Below the pieces are notes generated by a model. That model was not told the DNA's origin and ran no database searches. It saw only the letters and a list, made by a program, of their open reading frames with translations. Shown here one piece after another: positions 28,201-39,745 of a stretch of 64,000 bases of DNA. Source of the stretch: Metopolophium dirhodum (Eukaryota; Arthropoda; Insecta; Hemiptera; Aphididae). Both the position numbers and the translations under genes were made by a program. How positions within the stretch are numbered: position 1 is the stretch's first letter; the number at the start of each line of letters is the position of its first letter. The stretch covers positions 868,001-932,000 of the forward strand of contig NC_083560.1 in NCBI RefSeq assembly GCF_019925205.1. Reading direction: 5' to 3'.

Positions 28201-31200
28201 TCAAGTCCACCGCGTGCCGCACGTGGGTAGTACTTATTATGAATCTTAATTAAATGCCCATTCGATTAATAATGGTTTCGAAAACATAATTTTTAGTGAT
28301 CATGCCAAAAAATCGCTGTTAAATTTACCGCGCATTCGTAATCCTGCAGTATCGTAAACATCGTATACTCAAAATCATATTGTTTTTTTAGAGCTCTAGT
28401 CCACCGCGTACCGCACTTGGGTATTACATATTAATATGAATCTTTATTAAATGCCCTTTCGATTAAAAATGGTTTCAAAACCAAAATTTTTAGTGTTTAT
28501 GCTGAAAAATCGCTCTTAAATACAGCGTGCACCCGAAATCCTGTAGTATTGTAAACATCGTATAGTTAAAATAATATTGTTTTTCTAGAGCTCAAGTCCA
28601 CTGCGTGCCGCACTTGGGTAGTAAATATTTAGAATCTTTATTCAAAGCCCTTTCGATAAATAATGGTTTCGAAAACATAAATTTTAGTGTTCATGCCGAA
28701 AAATCGCTCATAAATACACCACGCACCCGAAATCCTGTAGTATCGTAAACATCGTATAGTTTAAATCATATTGTTTCTCTAGAGCTCAAGTCCACCGCGT
28801 GCCGCACGTGGGTACTACTTATTATGAATCTCAATTAAATGCCCATTCGATTAATAATGGTTTCGAAAACATAATTTTTAGTGATCATGCCAAAAAATCG
28901 CTGTTAAATTTACCGCGCATTCGTAATCCTGCAGTATCGTAAACATCGTATACTCAAAATCATATTGTTTTTTTAGAGCTCTAGTCCACCGCGTACCGCA
29001 CTTGGGTATTACATATTAATATGAATCTTTATTAAATGCCCTTTCGATTAAAAATGGTTTCAAAACCAAAATTTTTAGTGTTTATGCTGAAAAATCGCTC
29101 TTAAATACAGCGTGCACCCAAAATCCTGTAGTATTGTAAACATCGTATAGTTAAAATAATATTGTTTTTCTAGAGCTCAAGTCTACCGCGTGCTGCACTT
29201 GGGTAGTATATATTTTCAATCTTTATTAAATGCCCTTTCGATTAATAATGGTTTCAAAAACATAATAATTAGTGTTCATGCCGAAAAATCGTTCTTAAAT
29301 ATACTCCGCACCCGAAATCCTGTAGTATTGTAAACATCGTATAGTCGAAATCATAATGTTTTTCTAGAGCTCAAGTCCACTGCGTGCCGCACTTGGGTAG
29401 TAAATATTTAGAATCTTTATTCAAAGCCCTTTCGATAAATAATGGTTTCGAAAACATAAATTTTAGTGTTCATGCCGAAAAATCGCTCATAAATACACCA
29501 CGCACCTGAAATCCTGTAGTATCGTAAACATCGTATAGTCGAAATCATAATGTTTTTCTAGAGCTCAAGTCCACTGCGTACCGCACTTGGGTAGTAAATA
29601 TTTAGAATCTTTATTCAAAGCCCTTTCGAAAAAATACTGGTTTCGAAAACATAAATTTTAGTGTTTATGCCGAAAAATCGCTCATAAATACACCACGCAC
29701 CCGAAATCCTGTAGTATCGTAAACATCGTATAGTCGAAATCATAATGTTTTTCTAGAGCTCAAGTCCACCGCGTGCCGCACGTGGGTACTACTTATTATG
29801 AATCTCAATTAAATGCCCATTCGATTAATAATGGTTTCGAAAACATAATTTTTAGTGATCATGCCAAAAAATCGCTGTTAAATTTACCGCGCATTCGTAA
29901 TCCTGCAGTATCGTAAACATCGTATACTCAAAATCATATTGTTTTTTTAGAGCTCTAGTCCACCGCGTACCGCACTTGGGTATTACATATTAATATGAAT
30001 CTTTATTAAATGCCCTTTCGATTAAAAATGGTTTCAAAACCAAAATTTTTAGTGTTTATGCTGAAAAATCGCTCTTAAATACAGCGTGCACCCAAAATCC
30101 TGTAGTATTGTAAACATCGTATACTTAAAATAATATTGTTTTTCTAGAGCTCAAGTCTACCGCGTGCTGCACTTGGGTAGTATATATTTTCAATCTTTAT
30201 TAAATGCCCTTTCGATTAATAATGGTTTCAAAAACATAATAATTAGTGTTCATGCCGAAAAATCGTTCTTAAATATACTCCGCACCCGAAATCCTGTAGT
30301 ATTGTAAACATCGTATAGTCGAAATCATAATGTTTTTCTAGAGCTCAAGTCCACTGCGTGCCGCACTTGGGTAGTAAATATTTAGAATCTTTATTCAAAG
30401 CCCTTTCGATAAATAATGGTTTCGAAAACATAAATTTTAGTGTTCATGCCGAAAAATCGCTCATAAATACACCACGCACCTGAAATCCTGTAGTATCGTA
30501 AACATCGTATAGTCGAAATCATAATGTTTTTCTAGAGCTCAAGTCCACTGCGTGCCGCACTTGGGTAGTAAATATTTAGAATCTTTATTCAATGCCCTTT
30601 CGATAAATAATGGTTTCGAAAACATAAATTTTAGTGTTTATGCCGAAAAATCGCTCATAAATACACCACGCACCCGAAATCCTGTAGTATCGTAAACATC
30701 GTATAGTTTAAATCATATTGTTTTTCTAGAGCTCAAGTCCACCGCGTGCCGCACGTGGGTACTACTTATTATGAATCTCAATTAAATGCCCATTCGATTA
30801 ATAATGGTTTCGAAAACATAATTTTTAGTGATCATGCCAAAAAATCGCTGTTAAATTTACCGCGCATTCGTAATCCTGCAGTATCGTAAACATCGTATAC
30901 TCAAAATCATATTGTTTTTTTAGAGCTCTAGTCCACCGCGTACCGCACTTGGGTATTACATATTAATATGAATCTTTATTAAATGCCCTTTCGATTAAAA
31001 ATGGTTTCAAAACCAAAATTTTTAGTGTTTATGCTGAAAAATCGCTCTTAAATACAGCGTGCACCCGAAATCCTGTAGTATTGTAAACATCGTATAGTTA
31101 AAATAATATTGTTTTTCTAGAGCTCAAGTCCACTGCGTGCCGCACTTGGGTAGTAAATATTTAGAATCTTTATTCAAAGCCCTTTCGATAAATAATGGTT

Positions 31201-32280
31201 TCGAAAACATAAATTTTAGTGTTCATGCCGAAAAATCGCTCATAAATACACCACGCACCCGAAATCCTGTAGTATCGTAAACATCGTATAGTTTAAATCA
31301 TATTGTTTTTCTAGAGCTCAAGTCCACCGCGTGCCGCACGTGGGTAGTACTTATTATGAATCTTAATTAAATGCCCATTCGATTAATAATGGTTTCGAAA
31401 ACATAATTTTTAGTGATCATGCCAAAAAATCGCTGTTAAATTTACCGCGCATTCGTAATCCTGCAGTATCGTAAACATCGTATACTCAAAATCATATTGT
31501 TTTTTTAGAGCTCTAGTCCACCGCGTACCGCACTTGGGTATTACATATTAATATGAATCTTTATTAAATGCCCTTTCGATTAAAAATGGTTTCAAAACCA
31601 AAATTTTTAGTGTTTATGCTGAAAAATCGCTCTTAAATACAGCGTGCACCCAAAATCCTGTAGTATTGTAAACATCGTATAGTTAAAATAATATTGTTTT
31701 TCTAGAGCTCAAGTCTACCGCGTGCTGCACTTGGGTAGTATATATTTTCAATCTTTATTAAATGCCCTTTCGATTAATAATGGTTTCAAAAACATAATAA
31801 TTAGTGTTCATGCCGAAAAATCGTTCTTAAATATACTCCGCACCCGAAATCCTGTAGTATTGTAAACATCGTATAGTCGAAATCATAATGTTTTTCTAGA
31901 GCTCAAGTCCACTGCGTGCCGCACTTGGGTTGTAAATATTTAGAATCTTTATTCAAAGCCCTTTCGATAAATAATGGTTTCGAAAACATAAATTTTAGTG
32001 TTCATGCCGAAAAATCGCTCATAAATACACCACGCACCTGAAATCCTGTAGTATCGTAAACATCGTATAGTCGAAATCATAATGTTTTTCTAGAGCTCAA
32101 GTCCACTGCGTGCCGCACTTGGGTAGTAAATATTTAGAATCTTTATTCAATGCCCTTTCGATAAATAATGGTTTCGAAAACATAAATTTTAGTGTTTATG
32201 CCGAAAAATCGCTCATAAATACACCACGCACCCGAAATCCTGTAGTATCGTAAACATCGTATAGTTTAAATCATATTGTT
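25269..32280. repeat. 18-monomer higher-order repeat, 3,505 bp period
   Basis: Rare variants recur at +3,505 bp (18 monomers): TTTCTCTAGAG at 25,269 and 28,774, CGAAAAAATACTGG at about 26,123 and 29,628, and TATTCAATGCCC at 27,081 and 30,586. The last variant occurs again only 1,558 bp later (32,144), so the third copy is a shortened, 8-monomer recombinant. Confidence 0.82.
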
Positions 32281-34030
32281 TTTCTAGAGCTCAAGTCCAC
32301 CGCGTGCCGCACGTGGGTACTACTTATTATGAATCTCAATTAAATGCCCATTCGATTAATAATGGTTTCGAAAACATAATTTTTAGTGATCATGCCAAAA
32401 AATCGCTGTTAAATTTACCGCGCATTCGTAATCCTGCAGTATCGTAAACATCGTATACTCAAAATCATATTGTTTTTTTAGAGCTCTAGTCCACCGCGTA
32501 CCGCACTTGGGTATTACATATTAATATGAATCTTTATTAAATGCCCTTTCGATTAAAAATGGTTTCAAAACCAAAATTTTTAGTGTTTATGCTGAAAAAT
32601 CGCTCTTAAATACAGCGTGCACCCGAAATCCTGTAGTATTGTAAACATCGTATAGTTAAAATAATATTGTTTTTCTAGAGCTCAAGTCCACTGCGTGCCG
32701 CACTTGGGTAGTAAATATTTAGAATCTTTATTCAAAGCCCTTTCGAGAAATAATGGTTTCGAAAACATAAATTTTAGTGTTCATGCCGAAAAATCGCTCA
32801 TAAATACACCACGCACCCGAAATCCTGTAGTATCGTAAACATCGTATAGTTTAAATCATATTGTTTTTCTAGAGCTCAAGTCCACCGCGTGCCGCACGTG
32901 GGTAGTACTTATTATGAATCTTAATTAAATGCCCATTCGATTAATAATGGTTTCGAAAACATAATTTTTAGTGATCATGCCAAAAAATCGCTGTTAAATT
33001 TACCGCACACCCTTATTCCTGCAGTATCGTAAACATCGTATACTCAAAATCATATTGTTTTTTTAGAGCTCTAGTCCACCGCGTACCGCACTTGGGTAAT
33101 ACATATTAATATGAATCTTTATTAAATGCCCTTTCGATTAATAATGGTTTCGAAAACATAATTTTTAGTGATCATGCCAAAAAATTGCTGTTAAATTTAC
33201 CGCACACCCGTAATCCTGCAGTATCGTAAACATCGTATAGTTTAAATCATATTGTTTTTCTAGAGCTCAAGTCTACCACGTGCTGCACTTGGGTAGTACA
33301 TATTTTCAATCTTTATTAAATGCCCTTTCGATTAATAATGGTTTCAAAAACATATTACTTAGTGTTCATGCCGAAAAATCGTTCTTAAATATACTGCGCA
33401 CCCGAAATCCTGTAGTATTGTAAACATCGTATAGTTAAAATAATATTGTTTTTCTAGAGCTCAAGTCTACCGCGTGCTGCACTTGGGTAGTATATATTTT
33501 CAATCTTTATTAAATGCCCTTTCGATTAATAATGGTTTCAAAAATATAATAATTAGTGTTCATGCCGAAAAATCGTTCTTAAATATACTCCGCACCCGAA
33601 ATCCTGTAGTATTGTAAACATCGTATAGTCGAAATCATAATGTTTTTCTAGAGCTCAAGTCCACTGCGTGCCGCACTTGGGTAGTAAATATTTAGAATCT
33701 TTATTCAAAGCCCTTTCGATAAATAATGGTTTCGAAAACATAATTTTTAGTGATCATGCCAAAAAATCGCTGTTAAATTTACCGCACACCCGTAATCCTG
33801 CAGTATCGTAAACATCGTATAGTTTAAATCATATTGTTTTTCTAGAGCTCAAGTCTACCGCGTGCTGCACTTGGGTAGTACATATTTTCAATCTTTATTA
33901 AATGCCCTTTCGATTAATAATGGTTTCAAAAACATATTACTTAGTGTTCATGCTGAAAAATCGCTCTTAAATACAGCGTGCACCCAAAATCCTGTAGTAT
34001 TGTAAACATCGTATAGTTAAAATAATATTG

Positions 34031-35013
34031 TTTTTCTAGAGCTCAAGTCTACCGCGTGCTGCACTTGGGTAGTATATATTTTCAATCTTTATTAAATGCC
34101 CTTTCGATTAATAATGGTTTCAAAAATATAATAATTAGTGTTCATGCCGAAAAATCGTTCTTAAATATACTCCGCACCCGAAATCCTGTAGTATTGTAAA
34201 CATCGTATAGTCGAAATCATAATGTTTTTCTAGAGCTCAAGTCCACTGCGTGCCGCACTTGGGTAGTAAATATTTAGAATCTTTATTCAAAGCCCTTTCG
34301 ATAAATAATGGTTTCGAAAACATAAATTTTAGTGTTCATGCCGAAAAATCGCTCATAAATACACCACGCACCCGAAATCCTGTAGTATCGTAAACATCGT
34401 ATAGTTTAAATCATATTGTTTTTCTAGAGCTCAAGTCCACCGCGTGCCGCACGTGGGTAGTACATATTATAAATCTTTATGAAATGCCATTTCGATTAAA
34501 AATAGTTTCAAAAACATAATTTTAGTGTTCATGCTGAAAAATCGCTCTTAAATACACCGCGCACCCGAAATCCTGTAGTATCGTAAACATCGTATAGTTA
34601 AAATCGTATTGTCTTTCTAGAGCTCAAGTCCACCGCGTGCCGCACTTGGGTAGTACATATTTTGAATCTTTATTGAATGCCCTTTCAATTATATATGGTT
34701 TTGAAAACATAATTTTTATAGTTCATGCCAAAAAATCGCTCTTAATTACACCGCGCACACCAAATCCTGCAGTATCGTAAACAACGTACAGTTAAAATCG
34801 TATTTTTTTTCTAGAGCTCAAGTCCACTACGTGCCGCATTTGGGTAGTACATATTATGAATCTTTATTAAATGCCCTTTCGATTAAAAATGGTTTCGAAC
34901 TTAAATTTTTAGTGTTTATGCCGAAAAATCGCTTTTAAATTCACCGTGCACCCGAAATCCTGTAGTATTGTAAACATTGTATAGGTTAAATAATATTGTT
35001 TTTCTAGAGCTCA
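34031..35013. repeat. Distinctive five-monomer block, right copy
   Basis: Same monomer order and private variants as 930-1,911, with a few substitutions (for example CCGCGCACCC here against CCGCACACCC there). After 35,013 the two copies diverge. Here one further partial monomer follows before the array is cut by a transposon end at 35,085. Confidence 0.85.
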
Positions 35014-35084
35014 AGTCCACCGCGTGCTGCACTTGGGTAGTACATATTTTCAATCTTTATTAAATGCCCTTTCGATTAATAATG

Positions 35085-35344
35085 GTGTGTATACTAATTG
35101 TCAATGCGCGCTAGCGCGCGTGTGCTCTCCGGCTCACGATAACAACCCGCATGTTTTATTTTATAGGACCATGAAACAAAAAAAAAATTATTTTTTTTTT
35201 ATACCTTTATATAATATTAGAAATGAAAACTTAATTGTTCGTCTTTTCAAAAAAATTATCCAATCACTCCTTCTGTGTCAAATAGCGATCGTACGTATAC
35301 GCGTGACGTCACTGTTGCGCACGGATTTGTGCCGCCGTATTATT
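35085..35344 (+). repeat. Left terminal inverted repeat
   Basis: This matches the reverse complement of 44,615-44,873 over about 260 bp with few substitutions and small length changes in an A/T run. It carries a perfect 14-bp palindrome GCGCGCTAGCGCGC (35,106-35,119) and a perfect TGACGTCA CRE/ATF-type site (35,304-35,311). It is CpG-rich compared with its surroundings. Homology stops after CCGTATTATT. Confidence 0.93.
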
Positions 35345-35974
35345 GTACGCAGTAGATATTTGGTGCATTAAAATATACAAAATATAAGACTGAATTAATT
35401 TCTGTAACGATATAATATCATTATCATTTATTATTATTGACATTAAAAGTTATTTATATCGTATTACATAATTCCATTTTAATAACATGAATAACAAACT
35501 AGGATCTATAGGATATTATTAATTGTCATTTGTCATTCTTCAGCCGTCATTCGCAGTTGCTATTAGATATTATAATTAGAGGCTAGAGGTAAGTTATTTA
35601 AATTAATTATTTTTAGTAAAACATAACTTAACTATAGTAAATAAAATAGTTTTGAATGCTCATTTGTGATTTAAAATACTATAGCATTTAAATAAATATA
35701 ATTAAAAACTACATAAACCATCGATTAAAAAATAAAAGTACCTATTATAATATAATACAAATTTAGTATTAGATATTTATTCATTATTTTAAATAACTAA
35801 ATATACAATAGTATTAGTATATTATATGTGATTTTAGACTCACTTACACAATCATAATGTAGGTTTTTATGAATAATAAAAAATAATAAAGTATAAAATG
35901 AATACTGAGTTACACTAATCTTATTCAAACTTATTTATTACAATTAATTTAGAGTTCAAATTTATTCAAGTTTC
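35345..35974. other. Non-coding interior between left TIR and P2X7-like gene
   Basis: AT-rich sequence without a usable open frame. A stretch ending GAGGCTAGAG followed by GTAAGTTA (about 35,580-35,597) resembles a non-coding exon with a splice donor on the plus strand, which could be a 5' leader for the transposase; this is only a possibility. AATAAA motifs on the minus strand (TTTATT at 35,961-35,966) lie just beyond the stop of the P2X7-like gene. Confidence 0.5.
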
Positions 35975-36577
35975 TTATTTGCTGTAGTTTTCTTTAAAAC
36001 CTACGTATATTCCATTATTTTCAGGGTACTTATTTCGAATAGCTTGTACAACACATGCTGGAATACATACACGATTTCCTATAAAATTAAGTATTAACGA
36101 TACAATTAATAATTAATAATTAATTATAAATATAGATAAATTACCTTTTCCTATTGCAGTCCATGAATTTATCCAATGCGTAAATTGTTTGTAACATATA
36201 AATCTCCAAGTTTTGTTTTCCGGATTTGATGTTGAAAGCATTTTTTTTCGTTTTACATCATTAGTTTTCAAAATCATTTGTTGCCTAGTAATGTTCAAAA
36301 CTTCTTCGTCCATAATAATTTTTTTAAAAGATGATAATTTTGTCACGCATTTAATATTAGAATGCAATTTCGATATATTTTCGAACTCAAAACAACAAAT
36401 ACATTCTTTGTCAGTTTGCAAAATAGGACACTTTTTACACAAACACCAATTACTTGGGTGTACTGCTGTTCTTCCCACATAGTTTATTGTTTGTATTGGA
36501 TTTACTCGTAGTGCTTCATAAATTCTGTTATCGATATCTTCCACAGTAGGTTCAAAACAGAAAGGTTTTAAACTCAT
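35975..36577 (-). CDS. P2X7 ballast-domain-like cysteine-rich protein (transposon passenger)
   Basis: Two exons on the minus strand, 36,577-36,145 and 36,078-35,975, joined across a 66-bp intron with GT..AG ends, give 178 residues. Visible motifs: WCLCKKC, then DKECICCFEF (a C-rich, probably zinc-binding cluster, about residues 44-64), WRFICYKQFTHW (about 125-136), and in exon 2 IPACVVQAIRNKYP followed by GxYxGF near the C-terminus. These blocks, in this order, are those of the intracellular 'ballast' domain of the P2X7 receptor and of the stand-alone 'P2X purinoreceptor 7-like' proteins. No membrane segment or channel part is present, so this is not a receptor. The gene starts 306 bp from the divergent transposase start and lies inside the transposon's inverted repeats, so it is probably mobile with it. 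Its role in transposition is unknown. The reading frame is intact. Confidence 0.85.
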
Positions 36578-36883
36578 TTTTCAAAAACAAAATATTAATA
36601 TAATATTGCATATAAAAGTAAGTCACTTATGTACGTTGCGTCTATCGCTCTGTCGTTCAACACAACTAATAATAAATGCTGGTTTTAGAATTTTCAATGA
36701 AACTACGTGTTTATATTAGCCAAACTGATAACCATTTTATTTAGACTTATATTATTATTTTTAGAAAACTTGATACAACTATAATAATACAACAACAAAA
36801 ACAATGTATATCATGTACTTATACCAATAGTTCAATAACTCGTTAGTTAAATAAATTATTCTTTATTTAGATCGTTTATAACA
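36578..36883. promoter_or_regulatory. Shared divergent promoter region
   Basis: These 306 bp separate the start codons of the P2X7-like gene (minus) and the THAP transposase (plus). There is no open frame. It contains TATAAAAG-like and other AT-rich words but no element I can assign firmly. The promoter role is inferred from the head-to-head gene arrangement. Confidence 0.5.
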
Positions 36884-38652
36884 ATGCCGATTTGTTCAGA
36901 GTATGGATGTTCAGAAAGCGATAGAAGTAAAACCAGACTACACTTTTATAGATTTCCAACCCGTGAAAAATCTCCTAGTAGATATAAAGTTTGGGTTGAA
37001 TTTTGCAAACGAAAATATTTCACTCCTACAAGAAATTCACGATTATGTTCAAAACATTTTAAATTTGAAGATTTTAATCAATCGGATATCATGAAAAATA
37101 AACTGATGCCAGATTTAAAAGTTAGAATAAATTTAAATCCCAACGTTTTTCCTACTATTAGAAGTAGTACAACAGATAATACATTGACACTTAGTGAACG
37201 TAATAAAAGGGCAGATCGTAGAGAATTTAGTCAGTTCACATCAGAATTATTAACTACAAGTACTCCGAAAAAAGTAAAAGTAATTCAAAACAACGCGGAT
37301 TTAAGTTTAGAACCCAATGACTGTAGTTTACAATCAGAATTTTCTGAAGAACGAGTCAATCAAAATGATTTAGGTGTACAGTGTGATATAGGACTAGAAA
37401 CTTATCAAAAAGTAGAAAAGAACGATAATTTGTCATTTGATATACCGTCCGAATCCGAAGATGAAAGTTCTAATTCTGAGATTGACTCTGATGATGATAG
37501 CCAATATGAATATAATCGACATTACAAAAATAATTTATCTACGCAAAATGATTTTGATGATAATCGTTGTTTCATTGTATTTTGGGAAAATTTATCTCAA
37601 CTTTTCAAATATTGTCGTCAATGTGGTAGTAGGGTTTGTTCTCGACAACATTTTACACAAGGTGCACTGGTCTCAATTATAACTATATGTGAACAGGGCC
37701 ATAAATTGCAATGGTGTTCACAGCCAAAAACAGGTAAGAGACCAGAAGGAAACATTTTGATTACTGCGGCTTTAGTATTATCTGGTATTCTATTTTCTCA
37801 ATTTAAAGTATTTTGTTCCGCATTGAAACTTTCAATTTTTACTCGTCCAGTTTATGACAAAATTATAAATAAATACTTGTTTCCTGTAATATGCCGCCAA
37901 TGGGAAGAACACAGAGAAAAAAACATCGACGCTATAAAGCTATCATCAATTTGGCTAGCTGGGGATGGCCAATATGACTCGCCGGGTTTTTGTGCTAAGT
38001 ACTGTACTTATTCAGTTATGGATATCAACACGGGAAAAATCATAGATTTTAAGTTAGTTCAAAAGGGTCAATTTAAAGGTGATTTAGAAAGGCAAGCCTG
38101 TGAACAATTACTAATGGATTTAACTAATAGAAGTAATTGTAAAATCGAGTTGTTTTTAACAGATAGACATAAAGGTATACGTGCATTTATCCGTACACAG
38201 CATCCAGATATTAAACATGAATTCGATATTTGGCATTTAAGTAAGAGTTTAATGAAAAGATTAAAACCACTCGAAAAGAAATATCCTGATGCTTTTTTAT
38301 GGAAATCGTCAATTAACAATCATCTTTGGTGGTCAGCACAGACATGTGAAGGAGATGAAGAAAAACTTATTGATACATTTACATCTATATTAAAACACAT
38401 ATCAAATGAGCATGAGTGGGAAGATAATGGTGAAAAAAAGAGATGCGAGCATGAAAAATTAAATGAAAATGAAATACGAAATAAACTGTGGATAGACCCA
38501 GAAAGCGAATCATATTACGCTTTGAAAAAAATTAAAATGGCAAAAGACTTTTTATAGGATTTGACACATGTTACTCATTTTGTACATACTGGTAGATTAG
38601 AGTCGTATCACAATTTACGATTAAAATATATGCCAAAACGTATTCACTTAAA

Positions 38653-38660
38653 ATACAAAG
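38653..38660. repeat. hAT target-site duplication, left
   Basis: ATACAAAG, identical to 44,059-44,066. It belongs to the transposase codons Lys-Tyr-Lys of the interrupted host element. Confidence 0.95.
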
Positions 38661-38674
38661 CAGGGACTGGAACC

Positions 38675-38850
38675 TTGATGATTTTTACGGTTCCGGTTCC
38701 GGTTCGGTTCCTAGAAAACCTAAAATTTCGGTTTCGGTTTCTTTTCGGTTTTAAAAAAAACTAAAATTTCGGTTTCGGTTTTTTTCGGTTTTAAAAAAAA
38801 ACTATAATTTCGGTTTCGGTTCTTTTCGGTTCTTATAAAATAAAAATTAC
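38675..38850. repeat. Left subterminal CGGTT motif cluster of the hAT element
   Basis: Dense repeats of GGTTCCGGTT, TTTCGGTTTCGG and TTTTCGGTT. Subterminal clusters of this kind bind hAT transposases. The same motif returns at the other end. Confidence 0.75.
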
Positions 38851-39745
38851 GTTTCCTGTTTAAGGTTTTTAGTTTTATACTTAAAAAATTTTATTCAATT
38901 TCGATTCTTTAGAAAAATATTAGTATTTTCATTACTTAATAATTGATATCAATTATGGCAGGTCAATAACAATTTTCAACCAGATATTTTACCAGTTGCT
39001 TAAAACTAATAAGAAGACTAAATGATTAAAAAAAATTTTACTACTGTCATTGAACGGGGGCATAACCTTTTTTTCGAATAACCCTTTTTATATTTTTTTT
39101 TTTATACCTAGTTTATACTTTGATTGCACTTACTCATTACCACTTATTGTATCAAAATTCAGTATTTTAAATTTTAAAATACATATCACTATTTTTTTTT
39201 TATATATTTACTACATACTATATTGTCTATATTTGCTTAGGCCAGAGCTCTGCACTCTGCAGTCGAGGGTTCTAGTTTCTAGTAGATAGTAGATTGGAAA
39301 ATCTGTTCTAATTTCACATGATTTTAATTTGAATCAGGACTTAACTTCATGACATAGATATATAATAATTATAATATGTTCTTTATCTTAAAATAATCTG
39401 TGATACCTAGATGAATATTAAAATATTTATGGATACATCTTAATATTTAATAATAATAGTATAATACAAACTATTAAAACTATTTTATTAATTTATGTTG
39501 ACTCCTCCATAAAATCAATGTAACAAAAATAATAATATTTAAGATAATAATTAAAATAAAACAAGACATTTGAATATTTAATAGAAAGCTTAACTTAAAC
39601 AACATCATAAATAATAATAAAATAGTGTGTACGTTTTAAAATAAAAAATAACCTTTATAATTATAAGTTGTATGTAACTTATATAAAAAAATATAATATT
39701 TAAAATAAAATAAAATTTATAAAAATGTAAGTTATATAATAAACT
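38851..39745. other. hAT interior, 3' of the transposase gene
   Basis: AT-rich, with no supported gene. Open frames here are random. TTTATT words near 39,484 could give an AATAAA signal for the minus-strand transposase. Confidence 0.5.

Larger units (their letters stand above)
1..35084. repeat. Satellite DNA array, about 195-bp monomer, about 180 copies
   Basis: Head-to-tail tandem repeat with a 193-197 bp period, measured from successive 'ATGAATCTT' starts at positions 4, 201, 395 and 588. Each monomer carries the same landmarks in order: an AT-rich start, 'GGTTTCGAAAACATAA', 'CATGCCRAAAAATCGCT', 'GTAGTATCGTAAACATCGTA', an AGAGCTC (SacI) site, and a CpG-rich end with CACGTG or CACTTG. Variants differ by TAATTAAATGCCCATT against TTATTCAAAGCCCTTT, CTGCAG against CTGTAG, and GCTGTTAAATTTACC, GCTCATAAATACACC or GCTCTTAAATACAGC in the middle. 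There is no gene in this stretch; short open frames on the minus strand only reflect monomers whose length is divisible by three. The array continues beyond the left edge. I see no convincing CENP-B box. Centromeric, subtelomeric or X-linked location cannot be decided from the sequence. Confidence 0.97.

Noticed and set aside
1..35084. Centromere-protein-B box or CRISPR-like array in the satellite
   Set aside because: No match to the CENP-B box core. The repeat has no spacers: every part of the 195-bp unit is repeated, unlike CRISPR.
35024..35371. 115-codon plus-strand open frame across the satellite/transposon border
   Set aside because: It spans the junction of the satellite and the inverted repeat and translates low-complexity A/T runs. 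No coding signal.
36213..36482. Plus-strand open frame opposite the P2X7-like gene
   Set aside because: Antisense shadow of a recognisable spliced gene.
36884..38557. P-element transposase as the identity of the THAP protein
   Set aside because: The THAP finger is shared with P elements, but the catalytic region has GDGQYDSPG and LTDRH motifs unlike P-element transposase, and no 8-bp duplication is present. Kolobok-like fits better.
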